Numbered from the stretch's first letter, positions 17,044-26,515 are shown. The stretch: 64,000 nt of DNA from Paenibacillus amylolyticus (GCF_003719335.1 NZ_RIAS01000002.1:614360-678359); one strand, 5' to 3'. Translations and numbers: made by a program. The notes: generated by a model not told the origin, from the sequence alone.

Positions 17044-17946
17044 ATGAATCCAGATATTGAAATAGTCAATTGGCTTAATAAACAGTTTGATGAAGATGGA
17101 GATCTTAAAAGTATTACGTTTGAGATGTGTAACTATATTGATGAAGAAATTGGGGACGGAGTCAAATCTGAAAAGTCACATAATTTGCTCAAAGCTGTTA
17201 GACAAGACCTACAAAAAATTCATTTGATAGTTGATAAAATGAATTTCTTTCATAAGCAGAGCCTGAGTAATTCCCAAGATGAATTTTTTAGAGATTCCAT
17301 AGGATTCAGTTCAATTCCTACTTATCTCGGGATGGATATAGAGTACTTTTTTGTGAAGTACAGATCAATTATTGATTATTCAATAGATTTATTAGTTGAG
17401 TTTTATCCTGAATTAAAGAAAAAACGTTATAAATTAGAGGATAAAATGAACTACCTACATGATGTTTTTAAAGAGAATGAATTCATAACAAAAATGATAT
17501 TATCGACTAAATGGTTTTATCAGTTTAAGGAGATAAGGAATAGCATTGTTCATAACGGTGCAAGTTGCCTTATTTTCAATGAGAGTGGAAATAGGGAGAT
17601 CTTATTTCAAATTTACAATACTGAATTAACAGAGTTGTTAGTCGACAATGATTACTACAAGTACAATCAAAATGTATATTTCTTCAGACGAATATATGTT
17701 GTATATATGGCTTACTTATTGTTTTATCTTGAAACACTATTTAGATCCATAATAGCAAAGAAGAAGGGTATTCAATTCTCAAAAGTTGAAGAGAAATATT
17801 CGACTAACTTACCAGAGATTCCGATTCCGGGTTTTAAAATAACTCACATACCTAACCAAAGTGCAAAGGTTTTATTAGATTGGACGTTAGACTATTTGAA
17901 TAACTTAGATTTCAAAGATAAGAGCTTTTTATCTGACAATAACTAA
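17044..17946 (+). CDS. HEPN-like protein of unknown function, AT-rich
   Basis: A 300-residue, all-alpha-looking protein behind a TGGAGGAA ribosome site. Its G+C is about one third by eye, clearly below its neighbours, and its codons favour A/T. Near residue 176 the segment FKEIRNSIVHNGAS carries an R-N-x3-H pattern, the catalytic motif of HEPN ribonucleases. Aromatic and acidic helices (EYFFVKYRSIIDYSIDLLVE) surround it. It stands alone between two terminators, which suggests transfer as a single cargo gene. Some RNxxxH proteins are toxins or defence nucleases, others only structural. No partner antitoxin is visible. No named family is recognised. Confidence 0.6.
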   Translation: MNPDIEIVNWLNKQFDEDGDLKSITFEMCNYIDEEIGDGVKSEKSHNLLKAVRQDLQKIHLIVDKMNFFHKQSLSNSQDEFFRDSIGFSSIPTYLGMDIEYFFVKYRSIIDYSIDLLVEFYPELKKKRYKLEDKMNYLHDVFKENEFITKMILSTKWFYQFKEIRNSIVHNGASCLIFNESGNREILFQIYNTELTELLVDNDYYKYNQNVYFFRRIYVVYMAYLLFYLETLFRSIIAKKKGIQFSKVEEKYSTNLPEIPIPGFKITHIPNQSAKVLLDWTLDYLNNLDFKDKSFLSDNN

Positions 17947-17984
17947 CATCTGATTGGCTATCATATGCAGTTTTATAACAAAAA

Positions 17985-18050
17985 AAGGCACCCCCATGAC
18001 AAGCATACGTTCAGTTTGAACGAAAATTACTGTCATGGGGGTGTTTATTT
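17985..18050. terminator. bidirectional terminator
   Basis: CACCCCCATGACA (17989-18001) pairs with TGTCATGGGGGTG (18031-18043) around a 29-base loop, with A-run and T-rich flanks. It separates the HEPN-like gene from the converging chemotaxis receptor. Confidence 0.8.
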
Positions 18051-18120
18051 TATCATTCATTTTTGTTTAAATCAGTTGATGCAGGGTAAAAAATATTTGT
18101 TCGTTATGGACGTTTAATCA

Positions 18121-19821
18121 TTAGTCGATTTTAAACTTCTTCATTGCTGTTTGCAGCTCGACAGCTTGTTCATGCAGATGGCGCACCGTGTTGGAATGAG
18201 AGTCCATCTCACTGAGTTGCATTTCTGCGGTAGTTGCAATCTGTTCCATGCTCTCACGGGCCTTGGATGTAATCTGTGCCGTTTCTTCCACCGAGGCGCT
18301 AACTTCTTCTGCACCTGCAGAAACCTGTTGGGTGGAGGAGGAAACGGTTTGAATGGTCAGATTGACATTTTGAATCAATTCATTGAGCTGCTGGAAGGCT
18401 GAACCTGCCTGTTGTACGACAGCAGTTCCAGAACCAATTTCTTGCGTTACCCGGTTCATCGCACTTACGGAACGTTCGGCATCTTCACGAATCGTACCGA
18501 GATAATCGGCAATTTCTTCGGTCGCTGTCTTGGATTGTTCCGCCAGCTTGCGGACTTCTCCAGCCACTACGGCGAATCCGCGTCCGTGTTCGCCGGCACG
18601 GGCCGCTTCAATGGAAGCGTTAAGAGACAGCATGTTAATCTGTTTCGTAATTTCAAAAATAGAATTGACAATGGTACCGATGGCAACAGAACGCTCATTC
18701 ATCGTTTCGATATAACGCAGCGATTCACTAGCGGTCTGTCCGACAAGTTCCATCTGATTCACTGCATTTTGTGCCAGTTGATTGCCGTTAAGCGCCTCTG
18801 TTGCAGCTTCATTGATTTGTTCGGATACTTCGGCTGCAGAAGTCGCGATATGCATAATACCTTGGGTGATCTCTTCCATCGCTCTTGCGTTCTCGGATGC
18901 ACTGGAAGCGATACTGACGCTGCCTTTTCCAGCTTCTTCGGCAGCATGGCTGGAGTTCTGTACCATACCAGACATGGACTCTACACGCTCAAGCAAGTCA
19001 TTGGAACCCACAACGACCTCATTGGAGGTTGTCAGGGCACGGCTAATCATATCTTTGAGATTATGTGTCATCGTCTGGAAGCTGAAGGCCAGTTGGGCGA
19101 TCTCATCTTTGCCTTTAATTTGCAACTCAGCGGTAAGATCACCTTGAGAGATTCGTTTACTATGTTCTACAAGTTTAATGATTGGTTTAGTGACTCTTTT
19201 GATCATACTAGTAGAAATGAGCCAGCCAAGGACAAATACTAACGCTGTAATACCGAGGCACAGCCAGAAAATTTGAGCAATTTTATCTTGAACAAACTTG
19301 GCATCCATGCTAACAGCCATGAGCATATTGCTTCCGGCAATCGGCATAAATGCTGCTTTATGTACACCATAAGAATCAGAGAACACCGGGCTAATGACCG
19401 CTTGTTTCTTCTCGCTTGCTTGGGTCATGGAAGGTTCTACATCAATTGAGTCCCCGGGTTTAAATTTGGAGTTAATGCTAGCGACAACAACGGTGGCTTT
19501 ACCATCTTGCACAGCAATAACGTAAGCAGCATCAAGGCTATGTTCTTTGGATTGATCAGCCAGATAGGAACCTACCGTCATGGCAGCACCTTCAGCACCT
19601 GCGCCGCCACTTTGGATCTGCAAAAGTTTGGATGAGGATGTATTTTTGTAAATATCCTGAATGGACGTATTCAGAACTTTGTCGAACTGAGGCAGTACGT
19701 AACTTTGAATAATATTCATCGATACGGCATAAAAACTGATACTAAACAACAGGGAGGCAACAAGTAATACTAGGAATAACGTGCCCCTGATCTTGCCAGC
19801 AACGGTGCGTTTGCGAAACAT
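18121..19821 (-). CDS. methyl-accepting chemotaxis protein
   Basis: A 566-residue receptor. TM1 lies at about residues 13-35. An extracellular single-Cache-like sensor spans about 36-182 and TM2 about 183-207. A HAMP domain ([20 protein letters not shown], then GDL) follows, then the cytoplasmic signalling coiled coil with the conserved hairpin tip [20 protein letters not shown] near residue 400. It controls CheA activity and flagellar movement in response to an external ligand. The ligand is unknown. The ATG is preceded by GAAAGGGTG. It is transcribed alone and diverges from the cystine transporter. Confidence 0.93.
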   Translation of the reverse strand: MFRKRTVAGKIRGTLFLVLLVASLLFSISFYAVSMNIIQSYVLPQFDKVLNTSIQDIYKNTSSSKLLQIQSGGAGAEGAAMTVGSYLADQSKEHSLDAAYVIAVQDGKATVVVASINSKFKPGDSIDVEPSMTQASEKKQAVISPVFSDSYGVHKAAFMPIAGSNMLMAVSMDAKFVQDKIAQIFWLCLGITALVFVLGWLISTSMIKRVTKPIIKLVEHSKRISQGDLTAELQIKGKDEIAQLAFSFQTMTHNLKDMISRALTTSNEVVVGSNDLLERVESMSGMVQNSSHAAEEAGKGSVSIASSASENARAMEEITQGIMHIATSAAEVSEQINEAATEALNGNQLAQNAVNQMELVGQTASESLRYIETMNERSVAIGTIVNSIFEITKQINMLSLNASIEAARAGEHGRGFAVVAGEVRKLAEQSKTATEEIADYLGTIREDAERSVSAMNRVTQEIGSGTAVVQQAGSAFQQLNELIQNVNLTIQTVSSSTQQVSAGAEEVSASVEETAQITSKARESMEQIATTAEMQLSEMDSHSNTVRHLHEQAVELQTAMKKFKID

Positions 19822-20169
19822 AGAATCACCCTTTCACGTCATCTTCAATAACATTGTCCCTTATTCAGTTCTCTATGGCCTTTTTACTAACGAAGAAAGA
19901 CCTATTTTTTGTGTTTGTGAAACTCTCGAATAAGCGGATATACCCATTTTACAAAATTAACCGCGGGTTGAATAGAAGAATTTTCATAAAACTGCATAAT
20001 TATTTTCATCAATCCAGAATGAATAACATGAATGTTACATAATATCAATTAATACCTACCAGAATAGTTTGATATATGTTATATTGTTCATTGTCACATT
20101 TGGAGGCCAAATATAAATTAGAGAATCGGTTCAAAACCGATCATACATGTCTGAGGAGGAACAAAGGTA
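19822..20169. promoter_or_regulatory. divergent intergenic region with a hairpin before tcyP
   Basis: These 348 AT-rich bases lie between the chemotaxis receptor and the transporter. The only clear structure is the perfect inverted repeat ATCGGTT-CAA-AACCGAT at 20125-20141, 12 bases before the AGGAGGA ribosome site. It could be an operator or an mRNA hairpin. I see no ORF with a ribosome site. Confidence 0.45.
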
Positions 20170-21567
20170 ATGAATACATTTTTATTAATTGTGAATGTAG
20201 TGGTCATGCTGGCGCTGCTGGGTGTTCTCTACTGGATGCAAAAGAAACACATCTCGTTCACGAAACGTGTATTTGCGGGTCTAGGTATGGGTGTTGTGTA
20301 TGGTGTTATTCTGCAATTGATCTACACATCGGGTTCGGATGTGATTACGAAGTCAGTCGATTGGTTTAATCTGGTCGGTTCAGGATATGTTCGTTTGCTG
20401 CAAATGGTAGTTATTCCACTCATCATGGTGTCGATTATCTCGGCGATCATGAATCTGAAGGGCAAGCAAAACCTGGGTAAGATGAGTTTCTCCATCATCG
20501 CTATTTTGCTAATTACGACAGCGATTGCTGCAGGAGTCAGCATTGCAACAAGTTTAGGCTTCAACCTGACTTCCATTGAGATTCAAGGCGGAGACCGGGA
20601 AACGGCTCAAATCCAGAAGGTGGAGGAACGTTTGGCTGATGTGAAGGATCAGACGATTCCACAGCAGGTGCTGGAGTTCATTCCTTCCAATCCATTTGCG
20701 GATATGACGGGTGAACGACGTACGTCTACACTGGCTGTCGTTATTTTCTCAGCCTTTATCGGCGTAGCTGTATTAGGATTGGATCGCAAAAAACCGCAGC
20801 AGGCGGAAACGTTCCGTGGTATGGTGAATGCCGTCTACGCAGTTGTGATGCGGATTGTCACGCTGGTACTGAGGCTTACGCCTTACGGTATTTTGGCGCT
20901 CATTACGAAAGTAACGGCGACCACAAATGCAGAGGAAATTTTGAAGCTTATCAAATTTGTCATTGCGTCTTACGTGGCGCTGGCGATTATGTTTGTCATC
21001 CATCTGATCATCATCTCCCTGTCCGGATTTAACCCGGTTACGTATGTGAAAAAAGTACTGCCAACGCTGGTATTTGCTTTCACTTCTCGTTCAAGTGCGG
21101 CAGCGATTCCGCTGAACGTGGAGACACAGACGAAGAAACTCGGCGTATCCGACGGGATTGCCAACCTGTCTGCAAGCTTTGGGGCTACGATTGGGCAAAA
21201 CGGCTGCGCCGGTGTATATCCGGCCATGCTGGCGGTTATGATTGCTCCGACGGTCGGAATCGACCCGCTGAGCTGGGACTTCATCGTGACGTTGATCCTC
21301 GTAGTTATGATCAGTTCGTTTGGTGTGGCTGGCGTTGGCGGCGGGGCAACCTTCGCTTCCCTGATCGTATTGTCCACATTGAATTTGCCTGTGGCTCTGG
21401 TTGGACTGTTGATTTCCGTTGAGCCGTTGATTGACATGGGTCGTACTGCGCTAAACGTGAATGGGTCCATGACATCCGGACTGCTGACAAGTAAAATTTT
21501 GAAAGAAAATGATCGGGACACGTTTAACGATCAAAGCCGTGAGCTGGATTCTGCTGCTCACGCGTAA
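20170..21567 (+). CDS. tcyP: sodium:dicarboxylate-type symporter, probable L-cystine transporter (TcyP family)
   Basis: A 465-residue membrane protein of the DAACS family with the length, sequence opening and large loop (about residues 135-180) of Bacillus TcyP. About ten hydrophobic segments are present. Substrate-site motifs are FTSRSSAAAIPLNV near residue 305, IGQNGCAGVYPAMLAV near residue 344, and GVGGGATFASLIVLSTLNLP near residue 388. The start is set by AGGAGGA nine bases upstream. It probably imports L-cystine; a glutamate/aspartate role is the alternative. Confidence 0.83.
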   Translation: MNTFLLIVNVVVMLALLGVLYWMQKKHISFTKRVFAGLGMGVVYGVILQLIYTSGSDVITKSVDWFNLVGSGYVRLLQMVVIPLIMVSIISAIMNLKGKQNLGKMSFSIIAILLITTAIAAGVSIATSLGFNLTSIEIQGGDRETAQIQKVEERLADVKDQTIPQQVLEFIPSNPFADMTGERRTSTLAVVIFSAFIGVAVLGLDRKKPQQAETFRGMVNAVYAVVMRIVTLVLRLTPYGILALITKVTATTNAEEILKLIKFVIASYVALAIMFVIHLIIISLSGFNPVTYVKKVLPTLVFAFTSRSSAAAIPLNVETQTKKLGVSDGIANLSASFGATIGQNGCAGVYPAMLAVMIAPTVGIDPLSWDFIVTLILVVMISSFGVAGVGGGATFASLIVLSTLNLPVALVGLLISVEPLIDMGRTALNVNGSMTSGLLTSKILKENDRDTFNDQSRELDSAAHA

Positions 21568-21649
21568 ACCGGGCGAAGCTTATGCCGCACAGCTTGTGCG
21601 CTTGGTGATGCAGCGTGCGCAGAGCGAGCTGCAAAAGAGTGGATGCAAG

Positions 21650-21686
21650 GCCGTCCTTCGGAGAACTTCCGGAGGGCGGCTTTTGC
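21650..21686 (+). terminator. terminator after the cystine transporter
   Basis: A 12-base-pair stem GCCGTCCTTCGG / CCGGAGGGCGGC (two G-U pairs, seven-base loop) is followed by TTTT. The rest of 21568-21890 holds nothing I can name. Confidence 0.75.
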
Positions 21687-21894
21687 GTGTAGATTACACT
21701 TGAACGTGCAGATGGGGCACGAGTGGTGGGAGTCTTTTTTTCAATAGAGAAGGAGCTAGAGTCACGGTGGGGTATAGAGCGGGTGAGGATACTTGTATGT
21801 TGGGTTAACGTTGTTATGCAACGCTGGAGGGATTTAGTGCTGTTCAATGTTGCGGAAATGTGATAGAGTTATTCATGTTTTGGCGCTGGGCCAA

Positions 21895-21936
21895 ACCGCG
21901 GTTCGTAACCATCCCGCGTAATCAAAACTAGGAAGG
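21895..21936 (+). ncRNA. preQ1-I riboswitch
   Basis: The pattern fits the small preQ1 class I aptamer: P1 arms CGCGG (21897-21901) and CCGCG (21914-21918), a C/A-rich loop TTCGTAACCATC, then the A-rich tail AATCAAAACTAGGAAGG. The tail contains the AGGAAGG ribosome site, so ligand binding would hide the site and block translation. It directly precedes a queuosine-precursor transporter, the expected target. Confidence 0.78.
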
Positions 21937-21938
21937 CA

Positions 21939-22658
21939 GTGTATGTATTCATGTTTAATTTGGTTTGGGGAGCGGTATTCGTTCTCGTAACGTACGGATT
22001 TTTTCTTCTATGTTATCGTCTGTTTGGCAAAAAAGGTCTGTATGCCTGGATCGGGGTAGCAACGGTCATTGCCAACATTCAGGTGACCAAGACGATAGAC
22101 ATTATGGGGATCGTCTTGACGCTGGGTAACACGATGTATGTCAGCATGTATCTGACCAGTGACCTTCTCAATGAGAAGTACGGGGCGGGTGAGGCACGGA
22201 AGGCGGTATGGTTTGGGTTTTTCACATTGATCATGACGACCGTTCTGATGCAGATGGTGTTGTTCTTTAATCCGGCACCGACTGATTTTGCGCAGGAATC
22301 CATGGAAAAATTATTTGGACTGTTGCCACGTCTGGCGCTTGGTAGTCTGTCTGCGTATTTTATCAGTCAGTTTCTGGATGTGCGTTTGTTCAGTTGGCTG
22401 CGTAAACTCGCACCAGGACGGAATCAGCTCTGGATTCGAACCAACGGCAGCTCGATTATCAGTTCCTTTGTGGATACGCTCGTATTCTGCACGGTTGCCT
22501 TTGTGTTTATCTATCCATGGGATGTGTGGCTGGAAATTTTCCTGACGACCTACCTGATCAAGTTTGTGCTGACTGCGGTCGGAACGCCGTTTTTGTATGC
22601 CGCGCGTAACTTTAAATTTGAAGATGAGGCGGATGAATCAAACAAGGCGTCGATATGA
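21939..22658 (+). CDS. queuosine precursor transporter (YhhQ/QPTR family)
   Basis: A 239-residue membrane protein with about six hydrophobic helices. The signatures IQVTKTIDIMGIVLTLGNTM near residue 50 and SDLLNEKYGAGEARKAVWFG near residue 72 are typical of the VUT/YhhQ family that imports preQ0/preQ1 for tRNA queuosine. Start choice is uncertain. GTG at 21939 is close to the ribosome site hidden in the riboswitch; ATG at 21951 would be 14 bases from it. Control is probably translational through the preQ1 riboswitch. Confidence 0.88.
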   Translation: MYVFMFNLVWGAVFVLVTYGFFLLCYRLFGKKGLYAWIGVATVIANIQVTKTIDIMGIVLTLGNTMYVSMYLTSDLLNEKYGAGEARKAVWFGFFTLIMTTVLMQMVLFFNPAPTDFAQESMEKLFGLLPRLALGSLSAYFISQFLDVRLFSWLRKLAPGRNQLWIRTNGSSIISSFVDTLVFCTVAFVFIYPWDVWLEIFLTTYLIKFVLTAVGTPFLYAARNFKFEDEADESNKASI

Positions 22659-22891
22659 GTCGTGTATTGAACCAACAGTGAGCATAGATGAACACATAAA
22701 TGAACGCATCAATGAACAAACAGTCTGAATAAGAAAATGATCGCTGACATTCGATGGTTTGAAATAGGATCGCCACTTAAAATCCCTCTGCGGAGCCAGT
22801 TGCAATATGGACTCTGCTGGGGGATAATTTATAGAGAATGTGTTTCCCGGTATTATACGTCTACGATTACATAAGATAAGGGGGATTGAGC
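22659..22891 (+). other. intergenic region with short repeats and an imperfect hairpin
   Basis: The 12-base unit ATGAACACATAA recurs in diverged form three times at about 22688-22723. An imperfect hairpin at 22781-22830 pairs ATCCC with GGGAT and GGAG with CTC. No ORF with a ribosome site is present before the next gene. Confidence 0.35.
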
Positions 22892-23227
22892 ATGTATTCC
22901 ACACTGCGCTACAAACTGGAGAGCAACGGCACAACCTACGAGAATGAGAGTCTTAATGCCTCGGTATTTGTGGATTTGATTACGGATCTGGAATTGCACG
23001 ATTTTGTAGTTCTGCAACCGTCAGAACTGGTAGAAGGAAGTATGTATTTGCAGGCTGCTTCGCTTGAGGAACCAGGGCAAATGGTGGTAGAGACCCGTTT
23101 GCAGGAAGGTGAGAGCGGATTTAAGCATTACAGTTATACCACGGCAGATACAACGAAGGTGATTCAGTGGTTTTTGGATTACTGGGGGAAACAGGAACTT
23201 CCAAAGCTGGAGGACTGGCAGGTATAA
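22892..23227 (+). CDS. small acidic protein of unknown function
   Basis: A 111-residue soluble protein. The ATG at 22892 follows AAGGGGG with a seven-base spacer; an upstream in-frame TTG is less likely. The composition is acidic, with beta-strand-like alternation in the first half (MYSTLRYKLES, FVVLQPSELVEG, YLQAASLE) and a tryptophan-rich end (VIQWFLDYWGKQ). No family recognised. It is monocistronic, between the queuosine transporter and converging peptidase. Confidence 0.65.
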   Translation: MYSTLRYKLESNGTTYENESLNASVFVDLITDLELHDFVVLQPSELVEGSMYLQAASLEEPGQMVVETRLQEGESGFKHYSYTTADTTKVIQWFLDYWGKQELPKLEDWQV

Positions 23228-23263
23228 CCCATGAAATGGGCTAACGAAGATGGATTGAGCAGG

Positions 23264-23291
23264 TACTACAAAATGTAAGCCTTTTGTAGTA
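23264..23291 (+). terminator. hairpin, possible terminator of the small protein
   Basis: TACTACAAAA (23264-23273) pairs perfectly with TTTTGTAGTA (23282-23291) around eight bases. It lacks a following T-run, so termination is uncertain. Confidence 0.4.
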
Positions 23292-23364
23292 GCCCTCTAG
23301 TCGATACGAATCAGATCGCGATGCATGTGCGCTTAAATGGACGCTTGACGCATCGCAAGAATCA

Positions 23365-23407
23365 AAATCCCGCAAGCCATGTTGTCATGGGTTGCGGGAC
23401 TTTTTGT
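23365..23407. terminator. bidirectional terminator
   Basis: TCCCGCAAGCCATG pairs with CATGGGTTGCGGGA (one mismatch, four-base loop), then TTTTTG. It lies between the small protein gene and the converging peptidase gene. Confidence 0.8.
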
Positions 23408-23463
23408 ATTAATCACGGTGTATTTATCGTGTTCTGCGGCTGCTTACTTGCTTACTTGCGGAT

Positions 23464-24552
23464 TTAGTCCGTCAGGATTTGCAGTTCTTTGGGATACGTT
23501 GTGAGTACCTCTACACCTGTCTCGGTTACCAGTACATCGTCCTCAATACGCACGCCGCCTGCTGCGGTGTAAATACCTGGTTCAATGGTAAACACGGTTC
23601 CTGCGCGAAGCAGATCCATGTTCTCTCCATGTAGGGAAGGATACTCATGCACATCAATGCCGAGTCCATGCCCGACACGGTGCATAAAACGCTCGCCGTA
23701 TCCTGCATCAATCGTCACTTGACGAGCAGCGCGGTCAACAGATGCACAGGTAATTCCTGGTTTAACTACCTGTATCGCGGCTTCGTTGGCGGCGAGTACG
23801 GTATTATAGATGGTTCGCAGCTCCGGTGAAATGTCTCCAAAAGCAAAAGTACGCGTAATGTCTGACGCATATCCTCCGGCGTACACACCCATATCAAACA
23901 TAAGCAAATCCCCGTGCTGCAGTTTACGATCACCAGGCGTACCATGCGGCAGGCCTGTTTTGGGTCCGGTCAGCACCATTGTATCAAAGGAGGGACCGTC
24001 GGCTCCGAGTTTTTTCATCTGATATTCCATCTCAGCGACCAGCTCGATCTCCGTAACGCCTGCACGTACATGGGTGAGACCTTGGCGCAGTGTCTCTTCA
24101 ATTAAATAGATGGCATGGCGAATACGAGCGACTTCATCTGGTGTTTTGTTCACGCGCAGTGCGCGCAGCAACGAACCGACATCTTCAAAGCTTGCACCGC
24201 CGAGAGCGGAGTTCAATTGCTCATAACGAGAGACGGTAACGTATTCTTTTTCCAAACCTACCCGGCCCAGTCGTCCTTGATATCGGTCAAACAGCGCGTA
24301 GGGATTATCCGTATCCGAATGTGTAGCAATGTTGGACACAGAAGAAGCTGCCGCTGCAGCATCCGCGTCCAGTGCAGGCACGATCAGCAACGGATCTTCA
24401 CCGCGTGCCAGCATGAGGCCCATAAAACGTTCATGCGGATTGCTCGCATATCCCGTCAGATAATAAATATGTTTTGGATCTGTGATGAGCATGGCGTCGA
24501 GCCCTTGCTTGGACAGATCGGCTTCCAGTCTGGATAAAGGAGTTTGGTTCAT
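23464..24552 (-). CDS. M24-family Xaa-Pro peptidase
   Basis: A 362-residue cytoplasmic metallopeptidase. A creatinase-like N-domain runs to about residue 130. The catalytic pita-bread domain follows with metal ligands in FDMGVYAGGYASDITR, HRVGHGLGIDVHEYP, FTIEPGIY and VRIEDDVLVT. It cleaves peptides with proline in the second position. The start at 24552 is chosen because AAGGTGG lies 11 bases upstream; the longer in-frame GTG start at 24567 would sit inside that ribosome site. Aminopeptidase and dipeptidase forms cannot be told apart from sequence. Confidence 0.9.
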   Translation of the reverse strand: MNQTPLSRLEADLSKQGLDAMLITDPKHIYYLTGYASNPHERFMGLMLARGEDPLLIVPALDADAAAAASSVSNIATHSDTDNPYALFDRYQGRLGRVGLEKEYVTVSRYEQLNSALGGASFEDVGSLLRALRVNKTPDEVARIRHAIYLIEETLRQGLTHVRAGVTEIELVAEMEYQMKKLGADGPSFDTMVLTGPKTGLPHGTPGDRKLQHGDLLMFDMGVYAGGYASDITRTFAFGDISPELRTIYNTVLAANEAAIQVVKPGITCASVDRAARQVTIDAGYGERFMHRVGHGLGIDVHEYPSLHGENMDLLRAGTVFTIEPGIYTAAGGVRIEDDVLVTETGVEVLTTYPKELQILTD

Positions 24553-25077
24553 ATTAGATATATCCACCTTTCATATGTACGCTCTTTTTAATACACCGTG
24601 TTTGCTTAACACTATAGCGTCTGTTTCTTCTATTATAGAAGATGTTGAAAAAATTCTAAACTGGCGGCGAATTTTGAGCCAAGGAATGCCTGTTTTTACC
24701 GTTTAGACGAAGAGTGGCAAGGGTAATACAGGGCGAAACCGCTTTACAGGTGGGACGTTGGCTGAAGGAATAGACGCATATATACTAGACATATAGAGAC
24801 TTGCAACACAGATAAACGATACAGGAACACAACATGAGAGACAACACAGACACACGATACAGGCATACAACACGAAACGCAGCACAGACACACAACATAA
24901 ACTTGCTTTACAGTCATATGACACAGAGACACAGACAAATCGGCAGGCAGACACATGAATCAAAGACTCACACATATGACGCGTCACGACTTCAGGCAAC
25001 ATACGAAAATGAGGGAGAGAAGCTGATCCACGTTTTATACTCAATTCAATGAAGCTGAAAGGGGAGTTTGATTCGTC
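24553..25077 (+). other. 525-base gap with a T-poor ACA-rich tract
   Basis: The region between divergent genes includes about 24785-25005, where the plus strand is dominated by A, C and G with many GACACA/ACACAGA units and few T. ORFs here lack ribosome sites and look accidental. The last 30 bases hold the AAAGGGGAG ribosome site of the next gene. Confidence 0.5.
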
Positions 25078-26286
25078 ATGAACAATCGATTAACTGTGCC
25101 GCTGTATGCCTCATTGCTTAGCATGGCTTTGTTAACCGCATCCTGTGCTCCCGGCACACCGACGTCAGATTCGCAACCATTGTCTCAAGGAGAGGGAGCT
25201 GGTCAAGGACAGACGGCAACCGGAGGCAATAATGAAGCAGATACTGGCGAGGTTGATGAGCAAGAAAGTACGGTCGTTCCCTATCAAGCTTCTGTTCTGG
25301 TCGAGGGATTGAATGCACCTTGGGAGATGGTGAAGGTTGCCGATGGGCGGATGTTTGTGACTGAGCGCCCGGGCGCGATTCGAGTCATTACGAATGGAAA
25401 ACTGGAGTCTGAGCCGCTAATTGAATTCGAGGCACCCTTTAACGAAGAGGGAGAAGGTGGACTGCTTGGGCTAGAGGCAGATCCAGACTTTGAGAGCAAC
25501 GGTTATCTGTATGCCTACCACTCGTACTTGGAAGGGCAAGATATTGCCAATCGCGTGCTGCGCCTGAAGGTGACAGATGGAAAAGCGGTAATCGACAAAG
25601 AGCTTCTGACTGGCATTCCAGGCGGGGTCAATCACAATGGCGGAAGAATCAAGATCGGACCGGACCAGCTGCTGTATATCACCACAGGTGAGCGTTATGA
25701 ACCGGAATTGGCACAGAACCGGGATAGCCTTGGTGGAAAAATATTGCGCATTGGTCTCGATGGGTCGATCCCTTCAGATAACCCTTGGCCGAATTCCCCC
25801 GTATACAGTATGGGACATCGTAACGCTCAAGGGCTGGCATGGAATCCGGATAACGGTTATCTCTATGCGACCGAACACGGTCAGCGCAATCATGACGAAA
25901 TTAACCGGATTGTTGCCGGGGAGAATTATGGCTGGCCCGAAGTAGAGGGCGACGACGATGATAACGGAACCTATCAGGCTCCGCTGGCACATAGCGGGAA
26001 TGATACTTGGGCGCCTTCGGGTGTAGCTTTCATTACGGAAGGCCCGTGGGCGGGTTCATTGGTGGCTGCGAATCTGAGAGGGGAGCAGCTCCTGCGGGTT
26101 ATATTGTCCGAAGACGGTACGAAGGCCGAGCAGGTGGTCCCTTTTTTCGAAGATGAATGGGGTCGTATACGTAATGTCAGCGTCGGTGAAGACGGTAAGC
26201 TGTACGTACTAACAAACAATCGCGATGGCCGGGGCACACCGCGTGACGGGGATGATAAATTGATTGTGCTTACTCCGGAAGGATAG
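25078..26286 (+). CDS. PQQ-dependent sugar dehydrogenase-like lipoprotein (GDH-B / YliI family)
   Basis: A 402-residue secreted lipoprotein. The signal peptide ends at the lipobox LTASC (Cys23). A Gly/Gln/Glu-rich linker extends to about residue 70, then a six-bladed beta-propeller begins LVEGLNAPWEMVKVADGRMF. Family motifs include GGLLGLEADPDF, GVNHNGGRIKIGPDQLLYIT with the catalytic His, GHRNAQGLAWNP and ATEHGQRNHDEINRI. Relatives oxidise aldose sugars using PQQ, but many Gram-positive members have no proven cofactor or substrate. It acts on the outer membrane face. Confidence 0.87.
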   Translation: MNNRLTVPLYASLLSMALLTASCAPGTPTSDSQPLSQGEGAGQGQTATGGNNEADTGEVDEQESTVVPYQASVLVEGLNAPWEMVKVADGRMFVTERPGAIRVITNGKLESEPLIEFEAPFNEEGEGGLLGLEADPDFESNGYLYAYHSYLEGQDIANRVLRLKVTDGKAVIDKELLTGIPGGVNHNGGRIKIGPDQLLYITTGERYEPELAQNRDSLGGKILRIGLDGSIPSDNPWPNSPVYSMGHRNAQGLAWNPDNGYLYATEHGQRNHDEINRIVAGENYGWPEVEGDDDDNGTYQAPLAHSGNDTWAPSGVAFITEGPWAGSLVAANLRGEQLLRVILSEDGTKAEQVVPFFEDEWGRIRNVSVGEDGKLYVLTNNRDGRGTPRDGDDKLIVLTPEG

Positions 26287-26448
26287 CGTTTATTTAGCTG
26301 GATTGGTTGGAAGATCGTTAGATCGGGGAAGTGAGAGTGCAGGTAGAGGGGGATTACAGAGTAAATGAGGAAACGTTCCTAATTAGGAGTTAAGGAGTTA
26401 AGGAGTAAAAGAGCAAAGGGGTTAGGCGTCACAGGGGGGGACAGGAAA

Positions 26449-26466
26449 GGGTAGGGTAGGGTAGGG
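26449..26466 (+). repeat. four-fold GGGTA array, G-quadruplex candidate
   Basis: Four G-triplets separated by TA (GGG at 26449, 26454, 26459 and 26464) fit the canonical G3N2 quadruplex rule on the plus strand. Confidence 0.7.
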
Positions 26467-26515
26467 TTTTGCAGACTACTAAACGCCGGGTGTAAGGGTA
26501 ATGGCTCGGACTTAA

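Noticed and set aside
24834..25052. 72-residue ORF in the ACA-rich tract
   Set aside because: Composition follows the nucleotide bias (His, Thr, Gln, Arg); no ribosome site precedes its ATG.
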